Notes: a model not told the origin generated them from the letters alone. Positions 1 through 9,239 are shown, counted from the first letter of the stretch. The stretch: DNA of 64,000 bases from Enterobacteriaceae bacterium (GCA_031261005.1 JAISKF010000025.1:113708-177707), one strand, 5' to 3'. A program made the numbers and translations.

Positions 1-761
1 CCATCAGCAATGACGCCGGTATGGATTTCTGGCGTATCAAAAATTGCGCCCATCAAACCCGGTTCACGACCTGCGATATATGGCATAGCGTTATAAAGAT
101 GCGTTGCAAAGCGGATACCGGCAGCGAATCCGCGTCGGGCTTCTTCATAAGTCGCATTAGAATGCCCGGCAGAAACGATAATACCGGCTTCATTGAGCTG
201 ACGAATATATTGGCTATCGACTTGCTCCGGTGCCAGCGTCACTTTGGTAATGACGTCAGCATTTTCACACAGATAGGTGATCATCGCCGCATCTGGTTTA
301 CGGATAAAATCTGGGTTATGTGTCCCTTTTTTTGCCGTACTGATATATGGACCTTCCAGATGCAGCCCTAACGCTTGATGACTGTGACTATTTAAATAAT
401 CACGCATTACATCAATGGCATACTTCATCATCTCATCGCTGCAAGTGATGAGTGTCGGCAGGTAGCTGGTGCAGCCAGATTTCAAATTTGCCTGCTGCAT
501 TGTTTCAAGGGTTGCGATAGAGATCGCATCGATTGAGTCATTAAATTGAACGCCGCCGCAGCCATTAAGTTGCAGATCAATAAATCCCGGCGCGAGAATT
601 GCGCCATGTAAATCTTTAATCTCAATTTGTTTGCCGTCGATTATTGCAGGTAATTCACTTTGCGGGCATACCTGCTTGATTATGCCATTGGCAACGATAA
701 CCGCATGGTTATCAAGAACATCGTGACCGGTATAAATCCGGCAGTGAGTTAACGCGTACAT
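1..761 (-). CDS. nagA: N-acetylglucosamine-6-phosphate deacetylase, N-terminal two thirds (cut by window edge)
   Basis: Removes the acetyl group from GlcNAc-6-phosphate to give glucosamine-6-phosphate for NagB, in the cytoplasm. About 253 codons are present, read leftward from the ATG at 761-759 to the window edge with no stop; the E. coli enzyme is 382 residues. Visible family motifs are HLEGPY (metal-binding Glu), [12 protein letters not shown] and HLYNAMP (two metal-binding His). It starts 25 bases after the nagB stop, so the two are one nagBA operon. The start has AGAGA upstream and matches the family N-terminus. The incompleteness is only the window boundary, not a mutation. Confidence 0.95.
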   Translation of the reverse strand, partial: MYALTHCRIYTGHDVLDNHAVIVANGIIKQVCPQSELPAIIDGKQIEIKDLHGAILAPGFIDLQLNGCGGVQFNDSIDAISIATLETMQQANLKSGCTSYLPTLITCSDEMMKYAIDVMRDYLNSHSHQALGLHLEGPYISTAKKGTHNPDFIRKPDAAMITYLCENADVITKVTLAPEQVDSQYIRQLNEAGIIVSAGHSNATYEEARRGFAAGIRFATHLYNAMPYIAGREPGLMGAIFDTPEIHTGVIAD

Positions 762-786
762 AACGATTCTCTGAATAATAAAAGAA

Positions 787-1587
787 TTAGAGTTTTTTGA
801 TATTTTCCGCTTCTAATTCGCGGAAATATTTCACGGTTTTCATCTTTAATTCCATCGTCGCAGGTTCATCACAAACGATGATGGCTTTTGGGTGTAGCTG
901 CAATGCAGATACCGTCCATAAATGATTTACACCGCCTTCAACCGCGGCCTCTAATGCCAGCGCTTTATTTAGCCCCGTGACTAAAATCATTACTTCTGCT
1001 GAATCCATCAATGTACCGACACCAATTGTCAGCGCGTATTTAGGCACTTTGTTCATATCGTTGTCAAAGAAACGGGAATTCGCGATACGAGTATCTTCTG
1101 TCAACGTTTTGATACGAGTTCGGGAAGAGAGAGAAGAGGCAGGCTCATTAAACGCAATATGCCCGTCATTACCTACTCCGCCCATAAATAGATGAATTTG
1201 ACCATATGACTTAATTTTATCTTCATAACGCTGGCACTCCGCCTGTATATCACTGGCATTGCCATCTAACAGATTGATGTTTTGCGGCTGAATATCAATA
1301 TGGCTAAAGAAGTTGTTGTGCATAAATGAATGGTAACTTTGCGGGTGAGATACCTCTAACCCGATGTATTCGTCCATATTAAATGTAACAACGTATTTAA
1401 AACTGACCTCGCCTGCTTGATACAACTCAATCAAACGTAAGTAAGTGGTCAGCGGTGTACTTCCAGTCGGCAGCCCTAGAACAAAAGGGCGTTCAGCCGT
1501 GGGTTGAAAGGCGTTAATGCGATTTGCAATATGGCGAGCAGACCATAATCCTACATCTTTAGCACTTTCCAGCGGAATAAGTCTCAT
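787..1587 (-). CDS. nagB: Glucosamine-6-phosphate deaminase
   Basis: Converts glucosamine-6-phosphate to fructose-6-phosphate and ammonia, the last step that feeds amino sugars into glycolysis; cytoplasmic. The protein is 266 residues, the exact length of the E. coli hexameric enzyme. The phosphate loop LPTGSTPL is near residues 39-46, the catalytic base Asp72 lies in FNMDEY, and the active-site trio Asp141, His143 and Glu148 lies in [11 protein letters not shown]. It is the first gene of the leftward nagBA operon and is divergent from nagE, with which it shares a control region holding NagC- and CRP-type sites. No oddities seen. Confidence 0.97.
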   Translation of the reverse strand: MRLIPLESAKDVGLWSARHIANRINAFQPTAERPFVLGLPTGSTPLTTYLRLIELYQAGEVSFKYVVTFNMDEYIGLEVSHPQSYHSFMHNNFFSHIDIQPQNINLLDGNASDIQAECQRYEDKIKSYGQIHLFMGGVGNDGHIAFNEPASSLSSRTRIKTLTEDTRIANSRFFDNDMNKVPKYALTIGVGTLMDSAEVMILVTGLNKALALEAAVEGGVNHLWTVSALQLHPKAIIVCDEPATMELKMKTVKYFRELEAENIKKL

Positions 1588-1740
1588 GTAAATACCTCTT
1601 AGCTACACGATTTAGCCTATGAATCAGCCATAGAATATTAGCTATACTCATGCGTGATGATTAACGTGACCGGTTGAAAATAGTTAATATAACTATAACC
1701 TATGTTAATAAAACACGCTTTTTACGTTATGTGAAGTGAA

Positions 1741-1759
1741 TATTTTGCATCATAAAATA
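1741..1759. promoter_or_regulatory. Candidate nagB-side NagC operator
   Basis: An inverted repeat TATTTT-(7)-AAAATA with a GCATCAT centre. Its centre is about 93 bases from the clearer NagC-like site at 1831-1854, and a CRP-type site lies between them. In E. coli, NagC binds two such sites, one near each divergent promoter, and loops the DNA between them. The match to the NagC consensus is loose, so the call rests mainly on position. Confidence 0.4.
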
Positions 1760-1804
1760 AGTTGTGTTTTATTGCTAGGTGCTATGCTGTGTCATCTATT
1801 TTTT

Positions 1805-1820
1805 GGTGATAAAAATCACA
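1805..1820. promoter_or_regulatory. CRP-type site between nagB and nagE
   Basis: GGTGA-(6)-TCACA, one base off the symmetric TGTGA-N6-TCACA core. It lies between the two NagC-like sites, the arrangement known for the E. coli nag divergon, where CRP-cAMP activates both directions. Confidence 0.65.
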
Positions 1821-1830
1821 AAAAATAGAG

Positions 1831-1854
1831 ATTTAATTTGCGAGACGAAATATA
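1831..1854. promoter_or_regulatory. NagC operator, nagE side
   Basis: ATTTAATTTGCGAGACGAAA followed by TATA. On the opposite strand it reads TTTCGTCTCGCAAATTAAAT, close to the E. coli nagB operator pattern TTCGTATCGCAAATTAAA as I recall it. The site is 134 bases upstream of the nagE start. NagC would repress nagE and nagBA until GlcNAc-6-phosphate appears. Confidence 0.65.
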
Positions 1855-1987
1855 TACCATACAGTAGGAAACCAGTACGCAGGTCAGTTTGTCTTATCTC
1901 TATCGGCGGTAGCTGCTTTGTACGATAGATGCCTAATTATTGATGAAAAATAAGTCCTGTTGAGGGCTTCTTACAGAGGAAAACAAG

Positions 1988-3940
1988 GTGAATATACTTG
2001 GATTTTTTCAACGACTAGGGCGATCGCTACAATTGCCGATCGCTGTATTACCCGTTGCTGCATTATTGTTGCGCTTTGGGCAGCCCGATTTGCTGGATCT
2101 GCCATTTATGGCGCAGGCTGGTGCGGCTATTTTCGATAATTTAGCATTGATTTTTGCTATCGGTGTGGCTGCTACCTGGTCTAAAGATAATGCAGGTTCA
2201 GCGGCGTTAGCGGGCGCGGTCGGTTTCTTTATTTTGACCAAAGCCACCGTCACTATTGAAGCCAGCATCAATATGGGCGTTTTAGCCGGTATTATTGCTG
2301 GTTTAGTCGGCGGTGCTGTTTATAACCGTTGGAGTGATATTAAGCTGCCTGACTTCCTGTCATTCTTTGGCGGTAAGCGTTTTGTTCCTATTGCTACGGG
2401 TTTTTTCTGTTTAATTCTGGCAGCGATTTTCGGTTATGTCTGGCCGCCAGTTCAGATGGCGATCCATAATGGTGGGGAATGGATTGTTGAGCAGGGCGCA
2501 CTAGGTTCGGGTATTTTCGGTTTTGTTAACCGCCTGTTGATTCCTACCGGTTTGCATCAAGTTCTGAATACCATTGCATGGTTCCAGATTGGCGAATTCA
2601 CTAACGCAGCAGGACAGATATTCCACGGTGATATTAACCGTTTCTACAATGGTGATGCCACCGCGGGCATGTTTATGTCCGGCTTCTTCCCGATCATGAT
2701 GTTTGGTTTACCGGGTGCGGCACTGGCGATGTATTTAGCTGCTAAACCAGCACGTCGTGCAACAGTCGGCGGTTTGTTACTTTCAGTTGCGTTAACAGCA
2801 TTCCTGACGGGTGTTACTGAGCCGTTGGAATTCATGTTCATGTTCCTTGCTCCCGTGCTGTACTTTGTCCATGCGATTTTGACCGGTATCAGCATGTATG
2901 TAGCAACGGCGCTGGGTATCCATGCTGGCTTCACGTTCTCGGCTGGCGCTATCGACTATGTGTTGATGTATAAATTGCCTGCCGCGAGTAGCAATGTTTG
3001 GATGCTATTGGTGATGGGTTTGATCGCCTTTATCATCTACTTCTTACTGTTCTCAGTCATCATTCGTGCATTCAACCTGAAAACACCGGGGCGTGAAGAT
3101 GATGCTGATGTGGCAGAAGAAACCGCCACAGAGACTAACTCAGTTGATGCTTTAGATTCGTTGGCAACCAGTTACATTGGTGTGATTGGCGGCAGCGATA
3201 ATCTGACTGGTATCGATGCTTGTATCACTCGCTTACGTTTGACTGTTAAAGATTCCGCAATGGTTGATTCTGTTGCTGCGAAACGTTTAGGCGCAGCAGG
3301 GGTGGTGAAGTTAAATAAACAAAGTATTCAAATTGTTGTCGGTGCAAAAGCGGAATCTATCGCAGATAGTATGCGTAAAGTGATCGCGGCGGGTATCGCG
3401 CCCAAGTTTGCAGCTCCGGCAACTGCCGTTCCAGAGTCAGCACCAATGAAGTCGCCAGCGGCAGAGAAAAAAGCTGCAACGGTGAGTACCTTAATCTCTC
3501 CTATTACCGGTGATATTGTCGCGCTTACTGATGTTCCTGACGAAGCCTTTGCCAGTAAAGCGGTTGGTGATGGAGTTGCTATTCGTCCAACCGATAAAAT
3601 CGTTGTCGCTCCTGCCAATGGTACGCTAGTGAAAATTTTCGGTACTAATCATGCTTTCTGTCTGGAAACTGATGATGGCGCGGAAGTTGTTGTTCATATC
3701 GGTATTGATACTGTCAAATTAGAGGGTAAAGGATTTAAACGACTGGTAGAGGAAGGTGCTGCGGTTAAAGCAGGCGATCCGGTACTGGAGTTAGATCTGG
3801 ATTATCTGACTGCCAATGCAGCATCTATCATTAGCCCTGTTGTTGTCAGCAATATTGATGATTTCAGCGGATTGGCTGATGTTGCTAACGGCAATGTGAC
3901 TGCGGGTAAGTCTAAGCTGTTCGATATTATCAACGGATAA
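1988..3940 (+). CDS. nagE: PTS N-acetylglucosamine transporter, EIICBA
   Basis: Membrane permease that imports N-acetylglucosamine and phosphorylates it at the expense of PEP through HPr. At 650 residues it has the full EIIC-EIIB-EIIA order. The membrane EIIC spans roughly residues 1-370. EIIB carries the phospho-cysteine Cys412 in GIDACITRLRLTV, and EIIA carries the phospho-histidine His570 in VVVHIGIDTV. An Ala/Pro/Glu-rich linker around residues 478-500 joins B to A. The start is GTG, 8 bases after CAGAGGAA. It is divergent from nagBA under shared NagC/CRP-type control and is followed by its own terminator at 3964. Confidence 0.96.
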   Translation: MNILGFFQRLGRSLQLPIAVLPVAALLLRFGQPDLLDLPFMAQAGAAIFDNLALIFAIGVAATWSKDNAGSAALAGAVGFFILTKATVTIEASINMGVLAGIIAGLVGGAVYNRWSDIKLPDFLSFFGGKRFVPIATGFFCLILAAIFGYVWPPVQMAIHNGGEWIVEQGALGSGIFGFVNRLLIPTGLHQVLNTIAWFQIGEFTNAAGQIFHGDINRFYNGDATAGMFMSGFFPIMMFGLPGAALAMYLAAKPARRATVGGLLLSVALTAFLTGVTEPLEFMFMFLAPVLYFVHAILTGISMYVATALGIHAGFTFSAGAIDYVLMYKLPAASSNVWMLLVMGLIAFIIYFLLFSVIIRAFNLKTPGREDDADVAEETATETNSVDALDSLATSYIGVIGGSDNLTGIDACITRLRLTVKDSAMVDSVAAKRLGAAGVVKLNKQSIQIVVGAKAESIADSMRKVIAAGIAPKFAAPATAVPESAPMKSPAAEKKAATVSTLISPITGDIVALTDVPDEAFASKAVGDGVAIRPTDKIVVAPANGTLVKIFGTNHAFCLETDDGAEVVVHIGIDTVKLEGKGFKRLVEEGAAVKAGDPVLELDLDYLTANAASIISPVVVSNIDDFSGLADVANGNVTAGKSKLFDIING

Positions 3941-3963
3941 GTTTTTTGGGTAATGAGAACAAG

Positions 3964-3991
3964 GCGGGAGGAGCAATCTTCCCGCTTTTTT
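3964..3991 (+). terminator. Intrinsic terminator after nagE
   Basis: Stem GCGGGAGG / CTTCCCGC with one G-T pair and a six-base loop, followed directly by TTTTTT. It lies 24 bases after the nagE stop. Confidence 0.9.
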
Positions 3992-4047
3992 GTTTATTAG
4001 AATTTTAATTGTTGTGTCCTGTGAATGGTTGTTAGATTATTAGCGGT

Positions 4048-4118
4048 TATAGCCGTCATCTTTCAAAATTCAAAATGCGGGGGATTAGCTGCCTGTATTT
4101 TGAAAGATATTGGGTATA
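4048..4118. repeat. Long imperfect palindrome, complete copy of a second dispersed repeat family
   Basis: The arms TATAGCCGTCATCTTTCAAA and its near-complement surround a 27-base GC-richer centre. The inner 12 bases (ATCTTTCAAAAT, 4058-4069) and their exact complement (4097-4108) form a perfect stem. The left arm read on the minus strand gives TTGAAAGATGACGG, and the same 14 bases recur at 53552-53565. The layout resembles the small palindromic insertion elements known from Yersinia and Serratia, but I cannot confirm the family. It sits between nagE and glnS. Confidence 0.6.
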
Positions 4119-4175
4119 TATATTATAAGCGGTGAGCGCTTGTGCATTTCGCATTCTGCATAGAGGAAAAAATAA

Positions 4176-5843
4176 ATGAGTGAGGCTGAAGTTCGCCCAA
4201 CTAATTTTATTCGTCATATCATCGACGAAGATTTAGCGTCCGGTAAACATAAAACGATTGTGACCCGCTTCCCGCCTGAGCCGAACGGTTATCTGCATAT
4301 CGGTCATGCCAAGTCTATCTGTCTGAATTTTGGTATCGCACAGGATTATCATGGCTTGTGTAACTTACGTTTTGATGACACTAATCCGGTAAAAGAGGAC
4401 ATCGAGTACGTAGAGTCAATCAAGCATGACGTGCAGTGGTTAGGTTTTCAGTGGGACGGCGCGGTGCGTTATTCGTCTGACTATTTTGACCAGTTGCATC
4501 AATATGCGATTGAGCTAATCAGCAAAGGTTTAGCGTATGTCGATGAGCTAAGTGCAGAAGAAATGCGCGAATATCGCGGCACGCTGACCCAAGCCGGTAA
4601 AAACAGTCCATATCGTGATCGCAGTGTAGAAGAAAATCTCGCCTTATTTGAAAAAATGAAAAATGGTGAGTTTGCTGAAGGTAAGGCTTGCCTGCGCGCT
4701 AAAATCGATATGGCATCGTCTTTTATCGTTATGCGTGATCCCGTGTTGTATCGCATTAAATTTGCCGAACATCATCAGACCGGTAATAAGTGGTGCATCT
4801 ATCCGATGTATGACTTCACTCACTGTATTTCCGATGCGTTGGAGGGTGTTACGCACTCTTTATGTACGCTGGAATTTCAGGATAATCGCCGTTTGTATGA
4901 CTGGGTGCTGGATAACATTACTATTCCTTGTCACCCGCACCAGTACGAGTTTTCACGCCTGAATCTGGAATACGCCATTATGTCTAAGCGTAAGCTGAAC
5001 CTGCTGGTGACAGAAAAACTGGTTGAGGGCTGGGACGATCCGCGTATGCCAACGATTTCTGGTCTGCGCCGCCGCGGTTATACCGCTGCTGCTGTGCGTG
5101 AATTCTGCCGTCGTATTGGTGTCACCAAGCAGGATAACAATGTCGAAATGGTTGCACTGGAAAGCTGCATTCGTGAAGACTTGAATGAAAATGCACCGCG
5201 TGCGATGGCTGTATTAAATCCGGTTAAAGTGATTATTGAAAACTTAGCGTCAGGTCATGAAGAGATGCTAACGGTTGGTGTTCACCCGAATAAACCAGAA
5301 ATGGGAACGCGCGTTGTACCATTCAGCAACGAAATTTACATTGATCGTGCCGATTTCCGTGAAGAAGCGAATAAGCAATATAAACGCTTAGTCTTAGGTA
5401 AAGAAGTCCGCTTGAGAAATGCTTACGTGATCAAAGCGGAACGTGTTGAGAAAGATGCTCAGGGCGAAATAACAACTATTTATTGTAGCTGTGATGTGGA
5501 TACGCTAAATAAAGATCCGGCAGATGGTCGTAAGGTAAAAGGCGTTATTCACTGGGTTTCTGTCGCTCATGCGCTACCAGCAGAATTCCGTCTGTATGAT
5601 TGTCTGTTCAATGTGCCGAATCCGGGCGCGGCTGATGATTTCTTATCAACTATCAGTGCTGATTCACTAACTATTGCTCATGGGTTTGTTGAGCCAGGCA
5701 TGAAAGAAGCAAAACCAGAATTTGCCTATCAGTTTGAACGTGAGGGTTATTTCTGTGCGGATAATCGACTCTCATCGCCAGACAATCTGGTGTTTAACCG
5801 TACTGTTGGTTTACGTGATACTTGGGCTGCTAAAAACGTATAA
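4176..5843 (+). CDS. glnS: Glutaminyl-tRNA synthetase
   Basis: Charges tRNA-Gln with glutamine using ATP; class I synthetase, cytoplasmic, essential. It has 555 residues against 554 in E. coli. The class I signature HIGH is at residues 41-44 in [14 protein letters not shown], and the second ATP loop appears as MSKRK at 269-273. The C-terminal anticodon-binding beta barrels cover about residues 340-550. ATG start preceded by AGAGGAAA. It is transcribed alone, downstream of nagE as in E. coli. A REPIN-like element follows 35 bases after the stop. Confidence 0.98.
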   Translation: MSEAEVRPTNFIRHIIDEDLASGKHKTIVTRFPPEPNGYLHIGHAKSICLNFGIAQDYHGLCNLRFDDTNPVKEDIEYVESIKHDVQWLGFQWDGAVRYSSDYFDQLHQYAIELISKGLAYVDELSAEEMREYRGTLTQAGKNSPYRDRSVEENLALFEKMKNGEFAEGKACLRAKIDMASSFIVMRDPVLYRIKFAEHHQTGNKWCIYPMYDFTHCISDALEGVTHSLCTLEFQDNRRLYDWVLDNITIPCHPHQYEFSRLNLEYAIMSKRKLNLLVTEKLVEGWDDPRMPTISGLRRRGYTAAAVREFCRRIGVTKQDNNVEMVALESCIREDLNENAPRAMAVLNPVKVIIENLASGHEEMLTVGVHPNKPEMGTRVVPFSNEIYIDRADFREEANKQYKRLVLGKEVRLRNAYVIKAERVEKDAQGEITTIYCSCDVDTLNKDPADGRKVKGVIHWVSVAHALPAEFRLYDCLFNVPNPGAADDFLSTISADSLTIAHGFVEPGMKEAKPEFAYQFEREGYFCADNRLSSPDNLVFNRTVGLRDTWAAKNV

Positions 5844-5878
5844 AAGTAATAGATTAACATATTGATAATAGATGATTA

Positions 5879-5946
5879 GTAGGGGCGGTTGTTAACCGCC
5901 CGTTGATTTCACCGTGATTTGGCGGGCGACAGATTGTCGCCCCTAC
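5879..5946. repeat. REPIN-like inverted pair (GTAG...CTAC)
   Basis: Two GC-rich hairpins in opposite orientation. The left one is GTAG plus GGGCGGTT-gtt-AACCGCCC (sharing a G); the right one is GGGCGACA-gat-TGTCGCCC plus CTAC. The hairpin arms differ in sequence between the two halves, yet each half still pairs perfectly with itself. The pair lies between the convergent ends of glnS and fur. Its outward flank carries the AT-rich TTATCAATATGTTA-type motif shared with other copies. Confidence 0.85.
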
Positions 5947-6009
5947 GTAAAATCATATAATCATTTGAAATTTATCGTAAAAATATAATTTCTTATCCGA
6001 AATTAAGCT

Positions 6010-6048
6010 AAAAAATAATGCCAGCAACGTGATAACGCTGCTGGCATT
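6010..6048 (-). terminator. Intrinsic terminator for fur
   Basis: AATGCCAGCA / TGCTGGCATT pairs perfectly, with a further CGT/ACG pairing inside, and on the minus strand it is followed by ATTTTTTAG. It lies 48 bases beyond the fur stop and points in the fur direction. Confidence 0.85.
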
Positions 6049-6095
6049 CTAGACTTTAACTTTGCTGTATTAATGAACTTTATTGGCTGTATTTA

Positions 6096-6545
6096 TTAAC
6101 TGCGCGGTTCATGTAGACTCTCATCTTTACGGCAGTCGCCAGCGCTGCATTTTCCGTACAGATACAAACTGTGGTTAGTCAGTTCAATATTGTATTTCGC
6201 TGCGATTTCACGTTGATGCTGTTCAATAAATTCATCACTGAACTCAATCACACGACCGCATTCCAGACAGATCAAATGGTCATGATGATGTTTTTGCGTT
6301 AATTCAAAAACGGATTTACCGCCTTCAAAGTTGTGGCGGGTTACAATTCCGGCATCATCAAATTGGTTCAAAACACGGTAAACCGTCGCAAGACCAATCT
6401 CTTCGCCCATATCGATCAGTCGCTTATATAAATCTTCTGCGCTAACATGATGATTCTCTGGTTCTTGAAGTATTTCCAGAATTTTCAGTCTGGGAAGAGT
6501 AACTTTCAGTCCAGCTTTTTTCAGTGCGATATTGTTGTCAGTCAT
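6096..6545 (-). CDS. fur: Ferric uptake regulator
   Basis: Iron-sensing dimeric repressor of iron acquisition genes. It has 149 residues (E. coli 148). The N-terminal winged helix covers about 1-80, including the recognition segment GLATVYRVLNQF. The metal-binding core is HHHDHLICLECG near 87-98, with a second Cys pair in KCSAGDC near the C-terminus, the structural zinc ligands. Start ATG at 6545. An AT-rich Fur-box-like stretch overlaps a possible TATAAT -10 about 60 bases upstream, which fits autoregulation. A terminator follows at 6010. In E. coli fldA is the upstream neighbour; here ybdD and cstA come between. Confidence 0.97.
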   Translation of the reverse strand: MTDNNIALKKAGLKVTLPRLKILEILQEPENHHVSAEDLYKRLIDMGEEIGLATVYRVLNQFDDAGIVTRHNFEGGKSVFELTQKHHHDHLICLECGRVIEFSDEFIEQHQREIAAKYNIELTNHSLYLYGKCSAGDCRKDESLHEPRS

Positions 6546-6600
6546 GCAAGTTTATTCCTAAATTCTGGACGCCGTAAATCGTTAGCGAACGGTTAACAAA

Positions 6601-6619
6601 AATATAATATATCATTATA
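6601..6619 (-). promoter_or_regulatory. Possible Fur box overlapping a -10 element of fur
   Basis: On the minus strand the stretch reads TATAATGATATATTATATT. Nine of the first ten bases fit the Fur consensus GATAATGATA; the second half fits poorly. TATAAT at its 5' end could be the -10 hexamer. No good -35 hexamer is visible at standard spacing. Confidence 0.35.
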
Positions 6620-6637
6620 GAGACTGATATATGAAAT

Positions 6638-6665
6638 GGGAATCTCAAGGAATGTGGAGATTCCC
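6638..6665. other. Perfect hairpin between fur and ybdD
   Basis: GGGAATCTC-(10)-GAGATTCCC. It lies downstream of the leftward cstA-ybdD unit and upstream of the fur promoter. The minus-strand sequence after it (ATTTCAT) is only weakly T-rich, so it is a doubtful terminator of cstA-ybdD. The remaining sequence from 6666 to 6866 holds a short CCTGAA/TTCAGG hairpin at 6724-6741 and no gene. Confidence 0.45.
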
Positions 6666-6866
6666 GATAGTATTGATAGATATACTCGTCATAATCTCAA
6701 ACAGAATGTCTTGACAGACTGATCCTGAACTATTTTTCAGGAATACTGTTTTAAAGATATATTGCCCTTATATTATACCTATCGTTAATTTTTAGCCCTG
6801 TTATTTGTATAGCATGATCACAACTTGTGGCAGCGGTACATTTTTGTCAGTCAGAAAACAAGTATT

Positions 6867-7061
6867 TCAGCAACAGGGCCCGTTCCCCTTGCCATAACGT
6901 GCTTGTTGACGTTCACGGAAAAATTCTTCATAGGTCATCACCTTTTGATCAGGGTGCGTACGTTGCATATGCTGCACATAATTTTCATAATCAGGAATAC
7001 CAATCATTAAGCGTGCTGTTTGTCCGAGATAACGTCCTGCTTTTGCCAGATGTTCAAACAT
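6867..7061 (-). CDS. ybdD: YbdD/YjiX family small protein
   Basis: A 64-residue DUF466 protein that accompanies CstA/BtsT transporters; it is thought to assist transporter function, but the mechanism is not established. It matches E. coli YbdD closely: [10 protein letters not shown] at the start, [29 protein letters not shown], and the Cys-Cys end (GPCC). The start ATG has GAGGAG 7 bases upstream. It lies 97 bases after cstA on the same strand, as in E. coli, so the two form an operon. The intervening 97 bases contain a long-range inverted repeat GGCAATATC/GATATTGCC at 7085-7121. Confidence 0.93.
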   Translation of the reverse strand: MFEHLAKAGRYLGQTARLMIGIPDYENYVQHMQRTHPDQKVMTYEEFFRERQQARYGKGNGPCC

Positions 7062-7158
7062 AGCCGAATCTCCTCAATAAAACTGGCAATATCAGCGCAT
7101 AAAATATTTGTCGATATTGCCATTGTGATTAACGAAGTGACGCCTTAGTCAGCCGCAG

Positions 7159-9225
7159 TTAATTTTTCACTGCGGAATCAGGCATCGCTTCATAAGGCAC
7201 TTCATTGATTGTTGGATTAGGATTGGCTCGTGCTGTAAATGCTGCGCGCAAACCGAAGAACACAATACTGAGCGTAATTAACATAAACAGAACGGTTAGC
7301 CCTGCGTCCAATTGATTGTTAAATATCATGGTACTCATTTGATCCAGTGATTTGGCAGGAGCCAGAATTTCACCTTTATCCAGTGATGCCTGATATTTAT
7401 TCGCTAATGCAAGGAAACCTAAAGCAGGATTATCGTCAAACACTTTTTGCCAGCCCGCTGTCATGGTGCAGATCAGCAGGAAAATCGTTGGCACAATCGC
7501 AACCCAAGCATAGCGTTCACGTTTCATTTTGAAGAGAACGACAGTACACAGTATCAACGCAATAGCGGCTAACATTTGGTTAGAGATACCAAACAGTGGC
7601 CACAGCGTATTGATTCCGCCCAATGGATCGACCACGCCTTGATACACGAAGTAACCCCATGCCGCGACACATAACGCAGTAGCAATAATGTTAGCGATAA
7701 ATGACTCAGTACGTTTTAGTGACGGAACGAATGTTCCCAGCAAATCTTGCAGCATAAAACGACCAGAGCGCGTACCGGCATCAACGGCGGTCAGGATAAA
7801 CAGCGCTTCAAACAAAATAGCGAAGTGATACCAGAATGCCATCAATGTGGGACCGGTAAGCTGACTGAGAATATGCGCCATGCCAACCGCCAGCGTTGGC
7901 GCACCTCCCGCACGCGAGATAATGCTGGTTTCGCCGACATCTTGCGCGTACTGAATTAAAACATCGGGTGTGATAACAAAACCCCATGAACTGACAGCAG
8001 CCGCGGCAGATTCAACAGTTGGACCCAGAATTGCAAGCGGGCTATTCATCGCAAAATAAACACCCGGATCGATAATTGATGCTGCGAGTAATGCCATCAT
8101 AGCGACGAATGATTCCATCAACATACCGCCATAGCCGATAACGCGGGTATGTTTCTCGTTTTCCAGCATTTTCGGCGTTGTTCCTGACGAAATCAGCGCA
8201 TGAAAGCCAGAAATTGCGCCACAGGCAATAGTAATAAACAGGAATGGAAATAACTTACCTGACCATACAGGACCAGTACCATCAACAAACTGTGTCATCG
8301 CTGGCATTTGCAGTTCCGGCGCGATAATAACGATACCAATAGCCAGACCAACAATAGTGCCGATTTTCAGGAAAGTAGAGAGATAATCACGCGGTGCCAG
8401 CAATAACCAAACAGGTAATATTGAAGCGATACCACCATAAATAATCAGCGCCCACGTCATTGAAACGCCATCCAGAGTGAAGAGTGACGCCCATGATTCA
8501 CTTTTAGCTACTTCACCGCCATAAACAATGGCTAACATGAGTAACACGAAGCCAATAATAGAAACTTCACCGATTCTGCCTGGACGAATATAGCGACTGT
8601 ATATCCCCATCAACACAGCAATAGGGATCGTTGCAGCGACGGTAAATGTTCCCCACGGACTATTCGTTAAGGCTTTAACCACGATTAATGCCAATGCCGC
8701 TAAGATGATAATCATGATCATAAATGCGCCGAAAAGGGCAATAACACCAGGGACTTCACCTAACTCAGCTTTAACTAAATCCCCCAATGAGCGTCCATCG
8801 TGGCGCGTAGATACAAACAACACCATAAAGTCCTGGACAGCACCGGCGAGTACGACACCCGCTAGAATCCAAATCGTTCCGGGTAAATATCCCATTTGTG
8901 CAGCCAATACCGGACCGACTAAAGGTCCAGCGCCAGCGATCGCGGCAAAATGGTGACCAAAAAGAATATACTTATTAGTTGGCACATAATCTAAACCGTC
9001 ATTATGACGATACGCGGGAGTCATACGGGTTGGATCGAGGCATAACACCTTGTTAGCGATAAACTTACTGTAATAACGGTAAGCGATTAAATATACGGAT
9101 ACCGCAACCACTACCAGCCAAAGAGCATTGACCTTTTCGCCATTATTCAGTGCAATCATGGCTATGCCACAAGCACCCAAAATAGCAACGGCGAACCATA
9201 CAATATAGGACGCTATGCCGCGCAT
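7159..9225 (-). CDS. cstA: CstA-family peptide/pyruvate transporter, carbon starvation protein A
   Basis: Inner-membrane carrier of the CstA/BtsT family; E. coli CstA is linked to peptide and pyruvate uptake during carbon starvation. About 688 residues (E. coli 701) with many hydrophobic segments. Conserved blocks include YVPTNKYILFGHHFAAIAGA, VVLAGAVQDFMVLF, ISSGTTPK, RAGGAPTLAVGMA and GINTLWPLFGISNQMLA. DPTRMTPAYRHNDG and the NEVPYEAMP tail are nearer CstA than BtsT. Two ATGs compete. The first, at 9231, directly abuts the Shine-Dalgarno GAGGAGGA. The second, at 9225, is 7 bases from it and is chosen here. Neighbour ybdD supports the assignment. Confidence 0.94.
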   Translation of the reverse strand: MRGIASYIVWFAVAILGACGIAMIALNNGEKVNALWLVVVAVSVYLIAYRYYSKFIANKVLCLDPTRMTPAYRHNDGLDYVPTNKYILFGHHFAAIAGAGPLVGPVLAAQMGYLPGTIWILAGVVLAGAVQDFMVLFVSTRHDGRSLGDLVKAELGEVPGVIALFGAFMIMIIILAALALIVVKALTNSPWGTFTVAATIPIAVLMGIYSRYIRPGRIGEVSIIGFVLLMLAIVYGGEVAKSESWASLFTLDGVSMTWALIIYGGIASILPVWLLLAPRDYLSTFLKIGTIVGLAIGIVIIAPELQMPAMTQFVDGTGPVWSGKLFPFLFITIACGAISGFHALISSGTTPKMLENEKHTRVIGYGGMLMESFVAMMALLAASIIDPGVYFAMNSPLAILGPTVESAAAAVSSWGFVITPDVLIQYAQDVGETSIISRAGGAPTLAVGMAHILSQLTGPTLMAFWYHFAILFEALFILTAVDAGTRSGRFMLQDLLGTFVPSLKRTESFIANIIATALCVAAWGYFVYQGVVDPLGGINTLWPLFGISNQMLAAIALILCTVVLFKMKRERYAWVAIVPTIFLLICTMTAGWQKVFDDNPALGFLALANKYQASLDKGEILAPAKSLDQMSTMIFNNQLDAGLTVLFMLITLSIVFFGLRAAFTARANPNPTINEVPYEAMPDSAVKN

Positions 9226-9239
9226 AGGCATTCCTCCTC

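Noticed and set aside
6724..6741. CCTGAA/TTCAGG hairpin as terminator of ybdD
   Set aside because: Six-base stem without T-run; too weak to call.
7085..7121. GGCAATATC/GATATTGCC between cstA and ybdD as a terminator
   Set aside because: 19-base spacer and no T-run; at most a long-range RNA pairing within the operon.
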